From assembly GCA_037389465.1 (NCBI GenBank), contig JAZARR010000048.1:1623183-1687182 (forward strand): a stretch of DNA of 64,000 bases, in the 5' to 3' direction. Under the pieces are notes generated by a model that searched no databases, was not told the DNA's origin, and was given only the letters and a program-made list of their open reading frames with translations. Source of the DNA: Baylisascaris procyonis (Eukaryota; Nematoda; Chromadorea; Rhabditida; Ascarididae). The translations under genes and the position numbers were made by a program. Shown piece by piece: positions 1 to 11,613 of the stretch. How positions within the stretch are numbered: position 1 is the stretch's first letter; every line of letters begins with the position of its first letter.

Positions 1-311
1 TAAATCGACATTTATCATCGGAGTTATCCTTAGCTTACTCAAAAACCTGTTCAGATGCATTATTCAGTGCTTAATGCAAGAGAGAGTGTGAACCTCCTAA
101 ATATACCGACGCTCACCCAAGTGTAATCCTCAAGACCTCCTAAAATCTGTTGAAGGCTCTCAAAGCTTTTGAAGAGCCCTTGAACTTTTCGATAGAATAT
201 TTTCGCATTATAACGCTGATAAAATAAAGAGACGTAATTTCCTCGCTTAGAATGCAGTCACTTGCATAGTGATGTTTTAGCAGCAATAATTGTCTGGATG
301 GATGTTTGCAG

Positions 312-2454
312 GATGAAGAGGATAGGAAACTGTTATACTGGAAAGATCAGTTATTGGAAGATGGTGATCTGCATACGGAAACGGATCGAACGTTCCGATT
401 CAAATTAAGACGTGAAACTGAGGTGGCACTCTTTGGAGAGGACGAAGAGGATAACGCAGAAGGAGCGGTGAAGGAGGACGAGAATGATGGAGAGGATGAG
501 GAAGTACAAAAGAAACGGATTGATATGATTAGGTGGAAAATCGAGAACAAAGTTTGTACTTGGCTTGCTTGTCAATCCTTATATCACTACAATGTAATTG
601 CCATCCTGTCCGCTTATTTCCATTCGGTCACTCAGTCAGCGTTCATTTGCTCGGAAATTGTCAGTCAATCGAATTCGCAAAATGCCGTCATGATTGACGT
701 ATTCACATCAACTCAAAAGTATCCGTATAGCGGTTTGCTTAAATTAATGATCGGAAAGGTGTATGTGAAAGGAGGAAGTAAGAAGGAAGATTCCACTTCG
801 TTATAATTTTATGGAGAAGTGAATTCCAATCAAATTTGAAGAGTAGAATTTCGAAGTACATTAACTATCATTTAAGAAGTATTGCACTTGTGCTAATAAA
901 GTTACGGACTTTTTGCTTATGGTTTTTTCATAGTTCCTGTCCTCTCAAAATTAAGTCTGTTGGGTAATGAACTCCTCCTCACGGACAATCATTCATGCAG
1001 CAGTAACTGCATCAACATACAAATATGGATTCATTGCAGTTGCTGGACGATTCGTTGGGCGTTTTTGTGGAGAGCGGTGAAGAGAATTCACCACTGATGA
1101 TGGCTGGTCTTTCGGCGATACAGAGACACAGTTAGAAAGTTCTTTCTATTCTAAGCTTGCAGTGAAATTTCAAACCCCAAATCCCTTCTTGCTGCTCCTA
1201 ATTGTAAAGGATTCTCATCAGAGCATCTACTTAGTTGTTTGAATGTTATCGGTCACTTTCTTGTACTAAAAAATCGAAATGGTCACTTTTGTTCGTGAGA
1301 ACACTTTTAAAGTTCCTCTAGAATGATCTTCATCGGTAATTTCTGATGAAAAAACAACTGTAAATAATCTTTAATATATTTCAAAATAATTTGTTGCATT
1401 TATATTACTGTCGGGTAATACAGTATTTCCATTAGATGTTCAAGTGTTGTGATTTGTACCTTTAAGTGATAACAAGTTTTGAGTTCGAGTTTCATCTTTT
1501 CGAATTTTTTTCAAGGTGTTCCCAACTGACAAAAGGAGGGAGAATATTGGCGTCTATCCGATTTATACTGTGAGATTGATGGAAAATTTTAAAAATAGGT
1601 TAGTTGAGTTGATGGAAAATTTTAAAAATAGGTTAATTGAGTTGTTTGAAGTTTGCACTGGCGAGGTTCTTCCAGGGAAGCCAGAAAATTTAATATGTGT
1701 CGCACTATTCACTATTTTATTTATTCATCGATTATTGGGCAAGTGCATTGTGCATCTACTATATGCAAAATGCATTACGATCTGGACCTTTCCACCCTAC
1801 CCCTGCCCCTCCCGTCTTCTTCAATGAGGTTTTATTTGAACAGCTGGCAAAGAGAAAAGATCACAAGGCCGTTTCAGAGGTATACGACACTTGGTTGCGC
1901 AAGTATGTACTATTTCCTTGCAGATTCGTCTGCTAGCAACCTCTCTCAGCATTCTGGTTTTGATTGGTCGAGAAATTCACTCCTCCAACATCGTACTTCA
2001 CTTTCGGTTGTTATCGATCAGATGACCAATGTTTCGGGTACGAGCAATTCGAGCAAAGGTTTATTCGTTAACAATTCATCAAAAGTGAGTTCGGCCAGCA
2101 TACCTGCGAAATTAATTGTTTCAGTAGTCCCAATAACAACAGCAATGATAATAACATGTGATAGCAGTGTACCACATTTTCTTCAGTAGAGGCCCTTTCT
2201 CGATCTTGAGGTTCGAGGATTGAGTAGCTATATCGTTGTTGAGAGTCGCTGGGGAAAACATGCAGCTTCCTTGAATTGGAGACCGTTCTACCAAGATTTG
2301 GAACGAATGAAATACTTCACTCTCCTATTCAAAAGAAAATAGTATGTGTAATGTGAAAATGTTGCAGGAGAATGGCACAGTAAAGCGTCGCTCACAGGTG
2401 GAATCGATGAAGGTGAAAAGAAGCAAAACGAGTGTCTTCAATGCGCTGAACTGA
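312..2454 (+). CDS. Claspin-like checkpoint mediator, C-terminal exons (5' part lies before the window)
   Basis: Four exons fit together: 312-551, 1040-1130, 1924-2084 and 2368-2454 (stop TGA at 2452). Each follows an AG acceptor (ttgcag, ttgcag, ttgcag, ttgcag) and ends at a GT; the phases agree at every junction (0, 1, 0). Exon one encodes LLEDGDLH followed by FRFKLRRE, an ALFGEDEED stretch, then a long acidic run and a basic helix. Vertebrate claspin has the same order in its C-terminal part (YLADGDLH, RKFRWKNID, DLF, acidic run). The later exons hold a GEENSPLMM segment, an NSLLQHR segment, KGLFV and a final basic KRSKTSVFNALN tail, again like claspin C-termini. Claspin is a nuclear adaptor that lets ATR activate CHK1 at stalled forks and travels with the replisome. 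The family call rests on remembered motifs; the exon chain is seen directly. The CHK1-binding repeats would lie upstream, outside the window. Confidence 0.7.
1578..1643. repeat. Two tandem copies of a 33-bp unit in a claspin-like intron
   Basis: A 33-bp unit beginning gatggaaaattttaaaaat occurs at 1578 and again at 1611 with almost no change. It lies in the third visible intron of the claspin-like gene, between exons 1040-1130 and 1924-2084. It is a local duplication with no evident function. Confidence 0.8.
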
Positions 2455-5400
2455 TTTCCTTGGAAGGGAGGGGAGATAAGTGGACGAGATCCTTCCTTGA
2501 CGGTTATGCTGAGGGCTTACCGATTGTTTAGAATATCTGATCATCGGTTGAATATCTCGCTATTTTTTGGGCAAAGGTAGGTAAGGATGGTTCATCTTCT
2601 ATTTGATTTTGTTCATTACTTGATTCATATTCCGGTAAAACCTCATGTTTATCTTATTTTGTTTTTATTTTTTAAATACTGCGACGTTCCGAAGTAAAAA
2701 AAAAAACATAAAAAGCATCTAAAGAGCAAGAAAAGATAGCGCAGTGGACAACGGAACGGAACAGCAGAAGGAGAAAGAAACAAAGCGCATGCGAAGCAAT
2801 AATCCAGGTGAAACAAACAACATTCATTAAGTACGAGAAACAACATATACGATGATCGAAGGAATTTAGTCGCAGTTTGGAAGATATCGGCGTGAATCAG
2901 ATCCTGTGCCTTTTAAAGCACGAAATTGGATATTGTGCAGGACGTTGTTTATGATGCAACATTTTTTGATGAGCTGAAAATGATGCCCACTACCATTACG
3001 GAAAGGGGTAAACTGGAATGTGGCTGGGAAGGGGATGCTGCACACAATTCTGCAGCAAACGATCGAACCAGATGCTGGACCCGCGATATTTTAATAATTC
3101 CAGGTTAAAGAGTTTCAAGTTAGTGGCGTAATTTCGCTAATATAGGCCATGGTAAATTTTGAGAAAAGCGACATGGGTGCGAGGCGTGCTGTGACAACCT
3201 GGCATCGGAAACTGAAAAAGACACCGTACGGAAGCAGAATATTCCGAAATGGGTTAGCAGAAAGTAATAAAGACTGCTCAATACATTTGTGTTGGAGACC
3301 GCAAAAGCTGCAGTAAGCAGTGTTCGATAATTTTTCATGGAATATTGCAGTCCCCAGTGAATTTCCAAATCGATTATGATATCAAAGCCACCAACGCCAC
3401 TTGTAGTGAAAAGGGTCCTAGATCCCAACTTGGGAAAGCATTCATTTGATAGTTGACATGAAGGATGTGCTATTTTTCATTGGAAAATATTTAACAGCCA
3501 TTATTTGGATCAGTTTGCGAATGCATCAAGCTACTTTTGCAGAATATAAAAATCGTAGGCAAGTTCATAAGATGAACGATAGATTTCTCCAGTACTGAGG
3601 GGATATTATAAGATGTAGCTTTACGCGGCACATGATATCACAATTTCGAGGTGAACCATCATATGCAGAAAACAGAAAAGTTGAATAGAGTATGTGGTTT
3701 GCTTCACCGAAATGATGAATAGGCAGTGATTGTGGAATCTAACTGAGCATCCGTTTAAGGCACTGGCTGTAAACACTGACATAAGATGAAAAAGTCCGTG
3801 AAAAAGGAATATGCACAAGCATGAGAAGGACGAGTGTTTGTGCAGGCTAGCATTAGGTGGGGAATCGTTATTCCTTCAATTCGTTCAAAATAAGTCAATT
3901 TGATGTGCGTACTGTTTTTACTTATATGATGAAGTTTTGATGTGTGTTGTCTGTCATTGTCGTATCTGATATTGTATGATCTTTTTTTTTACGTTTGTAT
4001 AAAAGATATGTTGAGATTTGCATATTTTTTGGAAATGATTTGTGTGACTTTTATGCGCATTTTGCAAATTGCTCCTTCCAACCGTTCATTTCTGTCAGTT
4101 ATAGCGAGATGTCGACACTTGTGTAGGTAAAATTTACATATTTCAGGAAACGAATTGTTTATTTGGGAAGTTGCACAGATGTACACCTTAACAAACCAAA
4201 CTTTATAAAGCTGCTTGATCGGCTTTTGCGATTTTCTGAAGGAGCTGATGCTAGCAGCATGCCATGTGCGGGTATGATGTGTTTGTCTGCCCAATAATCC
4301 CAACTTGTCAACTACAAAGACTACTGAGATCAAATTAGGTCAAGGGACTGCGAAACAAGAATGTTAAATAGCGACTGCAATAGCTGTACAGCGTTTTTTA
4401 TTGCATCTTCTTATAATTTCTATGGGAAGTACAGCACCTACACTTCCCACCTAAGACATTTTTAATTTATCCAGATCGGCTTGGTCAATTGCACTAGAGG
4501 TGACGAAAATGTGATGGGTCAGAGATGTCGCCGTCCTCGATATTGTAATATTGTGAGATGGGAAGCCGGGCTGGATTTAAACAAGATGACGGATGAAGAG
4601 ACAAAAATCAAAAGAACACTGTAGTGTAGTTACCCGTGAGAGAAGGCAAGTAAGACATATCCTATCTATGCATCATTCCGGAGATTTCATTGGAATCTGG
4701 CGAAGGAAAGAAATCACTGGCCGCGTGGAAAACAGTGAAATTTTTCATCGAAGTGAAAATTTTTAATGCGAACATAAAACCTTCGGATTATCTCCGGAAG
4801 GGAGTTAATCGAATTGGGAAGGTTGTTGCACTTTACTAGGAAATAGCTTGCCCAATCCTCAGAACTGTCAGACGCCTGGCTACATCTAATTCTAGAAGGG
4901 TCGTTTGAGATGTGCCAACCCCAAAAACGCCATTTTTTGAAGCTCAGAAAATCTTGCGTTGACTTTTACTGAAAAATGGGGTAAAATGTAAGAAAAATTT
5001 TGAAACAGTGTATACTTTGATCCTGTGCCTCCTTCACTACACTTTGCAAACTTAGGAACAAAAGACGATTCCACGAGAACTCTTCAGACATATCCTAGAA
5101 AGGTTGACGGCAGTACAGCCATTACTGCACTTTTCTATGCAGTAGTAGCAAATTTCAGCTGATGGTTCACCTTCCCACTTTCATACTTGCAATTTCGGCG
5201 GCTCGCACCTGAAATTACCACGTGCACGTATACAACTGCTCGCATCCACAGACATCGTGTACCTTATGCAAAAATATAAAAACATAAAGTGTGATGCGTT
5301 TGCGATGAAGCATATAAAAACCTTTTCAAAAACCCATCAATCGAAGAAGACAGTTTTGGAGCTTCTTTAGGTGGGTGTTCGTCAAGCTGAAATAAGCGGA

Positions 5401-6829
5401 AAAAACTCGACTCTGATTGACTCAAAGTTTAGAGGTGTCTGGGGGGTGCACTTATAATCTAATTGTAGTTAAAACAATCTTTACCTCACAGTCTCACTTG
5501 TTCAAGGGAATAGCCGTCGCCAGATTCATGATGTACACTGATGTCGTTACGAATGCAGAAGCAGGAAAGATGTGGGGGGAAAGGAAGGGGAGGGACGTAC
5601 AGGAGTGTGTGCCGATAACACTGCACCATTTTGCACAATCAGTCAATCCTTTTGTTGTTTCTTCCACGGTCGAATCGTACGGAACTCAAAAGAAGTATAC
5701 TGAACACAAGATTGCACAATTGTGGGCAATAGAAAAGATTTATAACGCGGGGGAGTTGTGGATTGAGTGAATGATCTAACGCCGAGGTGCTATTTTCCTG
5801 CTTTGTATATTCGTAATTTAGTTTCCATTTTATTGCTTCGTTAGTGCTACTAAAAGATGTTTATTCGATGTTCTTCACTTGTAAGTAAAGAGAATTAAGT
5901 CTTTAAGTTTATAGTCTCATCATCTTCCTTACTGGATTTGAAATTGTGCTGCATCACTTTCCATTGTTCATACTTTACTGAATTTTATTTTACCACTGGA
6001 AATCTTAAGAAGCGAACTTAATAAATCTGAAGATAGATATCATCATATTACTGTTGGCAATGTTAGATGCAGGTGAGTAAAATTAGAGATATGGAAACCT
6101 GCAATAGTGCCAACCTGAATTTAAATGCAAAATGAAAGGAAGTAAAACGCGGAGATGATGAACGAAACCATTGTCTTACTTCAGAGTTAGGTTTTAATCA
6201 ATAACGGAGTAGACCACCAGATGTGTGTGGTATCAAAGCGGATACCGTATTTTATCGATCTGAGATGCAAGCCTAAACATTCCTTATTAAATACTCCAAA
6301 CGCTCATTGTACATATAAATATAATGTACGTGCACATATGGAACATGTATGTAAAGAGTGCATATAAGTATATATAGTGTACATGCACATACATACGATA
6401 CACGTAAATATTAATATGCTTACGTATGGCATATACATGTATAAGAGGGCAAGAAGGAAGAAATTCATAAAACTTCCGACTTCGGAAAGCGTAGAAACCA
6501 CCTCTATCATCAGCCTCATGTGGAAAAATCCGGAGATTACTATTGACGTCCGGGATGGGAAAATGGTTTCGTCCATAAAAAGGAAGTGCCTGCTAGACTT
6601 CATAACTTTCCAAGATATGCGGGGATATCCTTGGGAACGGGCAAGTCTCATAAATCAGCGCTGTAGCTTTTCTTATAGATCTAATAAAATACTTGAAAGC
6701 CCCCTTCTGAGACATAGCTGCACATCAGCTTTGGAATTCGCTCCTTTTTTGTGATTTTCGAAGTGACGTTAAGAGTTGATAGAGAACGGTCACTCAACGC
6801 CTCTTACAACTATCATTCGTTGGCTCAAT
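2455..6829. other. Mostly non-coding stretch with scattered short ORFs
   Basis: No exon chain could be built here. Two weakly coding-like patches stand out: 2926-3108 (preceded by a tgtgcag acceptor-like site, reading DVVYDATFFDELKMM) and an ORF from ATG 3149 reading MVNFEKSDMGARRAVTTW. A third ORF at 5417-5770 and a fourth at 6377-6754 are open but have no recognised domain, and the last is also open on the other strand. A run of alternating TA/CA/TG dinucleotides at about 6305-6445 is simple sequence. None is called as a gene. Confidence 0.5.
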
Positions 6830-7010
6830 GCCAAACAGTGGCGCTAGCCCCGGAAAAAAATGGACCAGTATTCTGAAATCTAGTGGTCCTCGAAACTCGG
6901 GATCCCCCCAGGGTCAGAGGCGTCTGATTTTACTTCACGACCCTCGGGGCAGGTAGTTCCTGATTGGGAGGGGGGGTAGCCGGGTCATGTTCTTCTTGTG
7001 CATGGTTCTG
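6830..7010. other. GC-rich block, possible end of an unidentified mobile element
   Basis: From about 6836 the base composition shifts sharply towards G and C, starting cagtggcgctagccccgg and holding C and G runs (6903-6909, 6967-6975). Some DNA transposons end in a cagtggcg-type terminus, which is why this is noted, but no matching inverted copy was found in the window and no transposase ORF is adjacent. The open frame at 6987-7301 has no recognised motif. Confidence 0.25.
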
Positions 7011-7301
7011 GCTGCAGTCGGGTCACTTCTGATGAAACAATCGAGAACTGCGCAGTCCTCATCCAGTGAAATCATGTTTTTCCCTATGAGCTGGCTTGAC
7101 CACGTCCTCCTATGTACGCATCAACGAAGTTGGGATACCAGCGTGCCATTGACCACCTCCCTCATCTTCCTCTCTCCTTACTTCACTCTCCACATCTTCC
7201 TTGTCAATTTTCTGGCTCAGAATGCCACCCTACTGTTAAACAAGTTTGGAACATTCGTACTCTGGGTTAGTTCTGATTTATTCACTGTACTATATTTTTA
7301 G

Positions 7302-8215
7302 TGAAAATTTCGTCACAGCACATAACATCATAAATTGTAAGGCAGATAAGTTTGCAGGTGTGAGAGAGGAAAAAAATTAAGCTCGAGTTGAGGCAGTGTT
7401 AATCATTCTCACATAAATGCTACTTCAGACAATATTTGATATTGTTCAGAATTGATTCCTAGAAATGAACGTAAAGCAACTTGAAGAACCATCTCAAAGA
7501 AGCAAGCAAATACGCGCTTTTGCATTCCCTTCATCTCCAACCAATCACTTTCGCAATTTACTGATAAATAATAAACACAGAAAAAATGCCTTTAAATTTG
7601 AATTTAACAAAAAGATTTGTTCTTTGTAACCAAACGGTACGAAATAAAAAATCAAATGGCGCAAAGCGCATGCAATTTTTCTTTTTTCACCTTAAAAAAT
7701 CACAGCCTCTTTCCAGTTTGTATGATACAAGATTATGATACATGAAACATGATTTCAAATTATGTGCCACAAATTTCAAATTACGATTTCAAATTTCAAA
7801 TTCAAACCATTCCACAGGTTTTAAGTTATATGATTTCAAGTTTTCAAGTTTCTATATGGTAAAACTTGAACCATGCTCTTGCAAAAACAAATATTTGTTA
7901 GTGGAAAAGGGACTAAGATATCAACACATAAGCATCACTTATGTCACAAATAAACACCCCCCTCCTTGTATATACGATGCACTTCCCTTACGATCGACCA
8001 ACCGCTGCGCCGCCCCACCTTGCCGTGCAGTCGGTCCACCAGCACCGCGCTTTGCAGTTGAGACGTTAGGGGGTCGGTGCACTTAGCGGAAAAGAGGTGG
8101 AGAGAGACCGCGCGTCTTCAGCGAGCGACGCGGCACTGGTCACTCTGAAATAAATTGCCGCAATAAATGTGAAAATATACAGTAAGGAAATAAGATTCGA
8201 ACAACGGATTTCAAC
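7302..8215. other. AT-rich then GC-rich flank to the left of the 178-bp array
   Basis: 7302-7925 is AT-rich with no supported gene. From about 7956 to 8140 it becomes GC-rich (cgctgcgccgccccacc, gagagaccgcgcgtcttcagc) and is followed by aataaa-type signals near 8149 and 8161. This pattern could be the end of an old LTR or transcript, but no partner copy is visible in the window. Confidence 0.3.
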
Positions 8216-9017
8216 ACATTCGAAAGAGCACTAAAAGCTCTATCAGAATCAAAAATAATCTCGGACAAAAACAAGAACTTTTCTATTAGATCGATTTTTT
8301 ATATGACGTGCAATTGAGGAAAATTGCATGGTCATCGATAAATCATGGCCTATAACTGTATAAAGGAACAAGATTTGGGAAGAGTGACTAGGTACATTCG
8401 AAAGAGCATTAAAAGCTCTATCAGAATCAAAAATAATCTCGGACAAAAACAAGAACTTTTCTATTAGATCGATTTTTTATATGACGTGCAATTGAGGAAA
8501 ATTGCATGGTCATCGATAAATCATGGCCTATAACTGTATAAAGGAACAAGATTTGGGAAGAGTTGCTAGGTACATTCGAAAGAGCATTAAAAGCTCTATC
8601 AGAATCAAAAATAACCTCGGACAAAAACAAGAACTTTTCTATTAGATCGATTTTTTATATGACGTGCAATTGAGGAAAATTGCATGGTCATCGATAAATC
8701 ATGGCCTATAACTGTATAAAGGAACAAGATTTGGGAAGAGTGACTAGGTACATTCGAAAGAGCATTAAAAGCTCTATCAGAATCAAAAATAATCTCGGAC
8801 AAAAACAAGAACTTTTCTATTAGATCGATTTTTTATATGACGTGCAATTGAGGAAAATTGCATGGTCATCGATAAATCATGGCCTATAACTGTATAAAGG
8901 AACAAGATTTGGGAAGAGTGACTAGGTACATTCGAAAGAGCATTAAAAGCTCTATCAGAATCAAAAATAATCTCGGACAAAAACAAGAACTTTTCTATTA
9001 GATCGATTTTTTATATG
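8216..9017. repeat. Satellite-like tandem array, 178-bp unit, about 4.5 copies
   Basis: The phrase acattcgaaagagca recurs at 8216, 8394, 8572, 8750 and 8928, exactly 178 bp apart, and the last copy stops at 9017. Copies are nearly identical; by eye only a few positions differ (for example gcacta versus gcatta in copy one, and gttgct and aacctc in copy two/three). Each unit contains the imperfect dyad gtgcaattgaggaaaattgca. The identical 67-residue open frames repeated on the - strand simply follow the repeat and are not genes. The unit length is close to nucleosome repeat length, as in many satellites. After 9017 the sequence still aligns loosely to the unit (gtgcaagtgacataaattgca), suggesting an older diverged copy. 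Confidence 0.95.
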
Positions 9018-11388
9018 CAGTGCAAGTGACATAAATTGCAGTGTCGCCTTATCCATTATCTCATGCGTTATAGTTGTGCATTTATGACAGTGTTCTTAAT
9101 GGAGAACTCAGTTCATGACACTGCTTGACAATTTAATGAATTCACAAAATCATTCATAAATTACATTAAACTCGTTGTAGCTTCTTATGAATGGATCTTT
9201 CATGCGATTGTTACATGCAGCATTATGAATTCTTCAATTCGACACTTATGGGTTCCCTTCGTTTCATTTCTTTCCTATATAGGCATACTGATAATGGCCA
9301 TTGTAAGTTCGCTTGATGATAGAAAGGCTAACCGACGCATTCAACATATGGTTAATTGTATTGTCATAGGTTGATTGATTCATGATCACGAAAGCCTCCC
9401 AGCCAGGTAAGTTTGAGGAACGCTTTCTCCACGCCGCCTATGTCCAGCTGCAACAGCTAGCGAGTGGGTTAGTTTCAAACGAAACTCTAGGTTAGAGAAA
9501 AACACAAAAAGTAGAGAGATCGCGCGAAAAGAAGCAGTGTAACAAAGAGCACGCCGCCAACAAATCGATTCCAATGCAACGCCAAATATTACGGAAAGAA
9601 TTGCTCCCAATAAAGGAAACAGATATCGCCTCCAAATAGTCGCCTATCGAACATTTGCGTTGCCGAGGTATTTCTTGCAGCACGCACTATGAGGTGCACA
9701 TAAAGGGTCTCCTGTGTCCACTCTAATGAAGTACATTTACAGCTAAATGGTCATCGTCATTTGCAGCCAAAACCTACAGTTTACCTTTCAACGTTCACCA
9801 CAGCAAAATTCGCTATAAAGTGTGGCTCTTAACTCTTCTGGAATGTGCTTCCTGTTCATCCAAAAAGCATTAGGCAGCAGTTATTCCATAATTCTTCAGC
9901 CAGGAGGTATCTGCTGCCTGTCCGTTGTCTCGCTGCACCCAGCCTTGTTCTCTGCTTTATTGTGGTGTTTGTGAAAACTGCAGGACATTCAAATCACACA
10001 GTCATTTCAACAGTTACTGAACTTTTCAGAATATTAGCAGAACGATTAGGACAACAAGTTTTCACGATAAGGCATGCTATGGTCAAAACAACTATCCCCC
10101 CCCCCCCCACCCCCCGCTCCCTCCTCATCTCGTTGCTATCGCGGGACGCAGTGTTATATTTGAGTTATCTTAGAGAAACGTCGTCAGTAAATCGGCTTAT
10201 CTTCCACCTAAATGTATATGGAAGACGGAATGAAGCGCTCATCCAGTAACTGTAGGGAAAGTGTGAAAGCAATAAAAAGAGAATAAAACAATAAAAAGAA
10301 GCACCACACAAGTGAGAAAATATCGCAAATGGGAAAAAAACACACACATATTACTAAATCTTAATCAAGAATTGTTTGTAGAAGCACAAAATAAACAGTA
10401 GCTCATAAATCTCACTGAGGGATTGACGCGAAATGGAAGAACGGTGAGACTATGGGGGCGGGGGGGGGGGGGAGCCCTAAAAACGGAAACAGGAATTGAA
10501 AGAATAATTGCTAACACCAGGTACGACAAAGGCAGGCACCTCCCCATCCCTTCTTCCAAATATCGATAGAATAGTACCCACTGCAACAATAAACACACCT
10601 AAGGCTAGAGAACTTCGTATATTTCGTAACACTGCATCGTCATAAACAGTAAGCGACGGAAGGATCGTTCCGCTTTAGAATCTCAGACAGTCTTCCGCAG
10701 CACCAAATTAATAGCTTGAACAGTGAAATGTGCAACAACGGATGCCTGCCTAACAATGGTCACTCGGGCGGCGGTCATTTAAGAGAGTCGTTAGAGCCAT
10801 GTTATCCTGCTTTTGTCCTACCGTTCTCTATTCTGACGTTAAAAATAAGCTTTTAACCACACATATTGCTTCGAAAAGTCCGATGCTCCTGGCATCGTGG
10901 AGTCTCTCCGTAGAAGTAATTAATTCCTGATTTATGGCAAGGTAAGCGGTATTATTCAATTCCAGGAAGTTTATGGGAGAAGTTCCAAGGCTACATCTCT
11001 AACAAATGACGTATAAAGCTATACCTTCGAGGTTTACGGAGCAAATCGTCGCTAATAAGCTGGTATTAGAAAATAACTACAGATTAATGACAATTGAGAT
11101 GCTGAGTAAGACCCTTTAAGAAATATATTTTCGATGCTCAGAAGGCTACGGAGTATGAATGCTCGCTGTTTATATTGCGCGAACAAGTCGGGAATGAGGG
11201 TTTCCGTCGCAGACTTACTGACGCGGATTAGGAGCACTGAGTTTAAGTAGGCAATTTCAAGGGGCCTACCCCACATTTCCACTATGTAACGAGATACAAA
11301 GGTTCATTTTTTATTTGAAGTTGGGACATAAACAACCTTGGAACATTGCTGAGGTTCCTTAGAAAAAGCACTTCTTCGACTTGAGGAG
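9018..11388. other. Non-coding stretch with long C and G runs
   Basis: No supported gene. The start (9018-9110) resembles a diverged copy of the 178-bp unit. A run of C bases near 10097-10118 and a run of G bases near 10455-10473 lie about 350 bp apart. The short ORFs present have no recognised domain. Just before 11389 no LTR matching the 3' LTR of the following Gypsy copy could be seen, so the junction is taken as the truncated 5' edge of that element. Confidence 0.45.
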
Positions 11389-11409
11389 AGCTCATATTGA
11401 CGTTGACGG

Positions 11410-11613
11410 ATGTGCCACTGTTGTGGAAAGATCGGTGATTTCGCTAAGGAATGTAGGTTTGAAAAGGCGACGTGTTTCAAATGTGGCAACAGGGGTCATA
11501 TAGCTAAAGTCTGCCAAAAGGGGTGTGAAAGAAAATCTAGCGAAGTGAACAAAAAGCGCAGGCAGAGCGGGGTAAGCTACATTCTGTGCACGCGGACGGT
11601 ATTTATGCAATAA
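11410..11613 (+). pseudogene. Gypsy Gag remnant: nucleocapsid zinc knuckles
   Basis: The first residues hold two CCHC zinc knuckles, CHCCGKIGDFAKEC and CFKCGNRGHIAKVC, followed by a basic stretch. Such knuckles sit at the C-terminus of retrotransposon Gag and bind the element's RNA. Stops occur in this frame immediately upstream of 11410, so the capsid part is lost or unrecognisable. The frame overlaps the start of the protease-RT frame (from 11586), which lies in the -1 frame relative to it; a -1 shift between Gag and Pol is usual for many Gypsy elements. Confidence 0.8.

Noticed and set aside
1903..1923. A 21-nt intron (gtatgt...ttgcag) joining the frame at 1844-1902 to the claspin-like exon at 1924
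   Set aside because: Removing it leads straight into a stop, whereas joining 1130 to 1924 keeps the frame; 21 nt is also too short.
2085..2127. 40-nt intron followed at once by TAG as the claspin-like end
   Set aside because: Possible, but splicing to 2368 keeps phase and adds a claspin-like basic tail, so that was preferred.
6304..6651. - strand ORF over 6304-6651
   Set aside because: Mostly translated TA/CA simple sequence plus the shadow of an equally uncertain + strand frame.
8249..8986. Four identical 67-residue ORFs on the - strand
   Set aside because: They are spaced 178 bp apart and are a by-product of the tandem repeat, with no start context or domain.
8216..9017. CRISPR-like array
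   Set aside because: The whole 178-bp unit repeats, with no unique spacers, in eukaryotic DNA.
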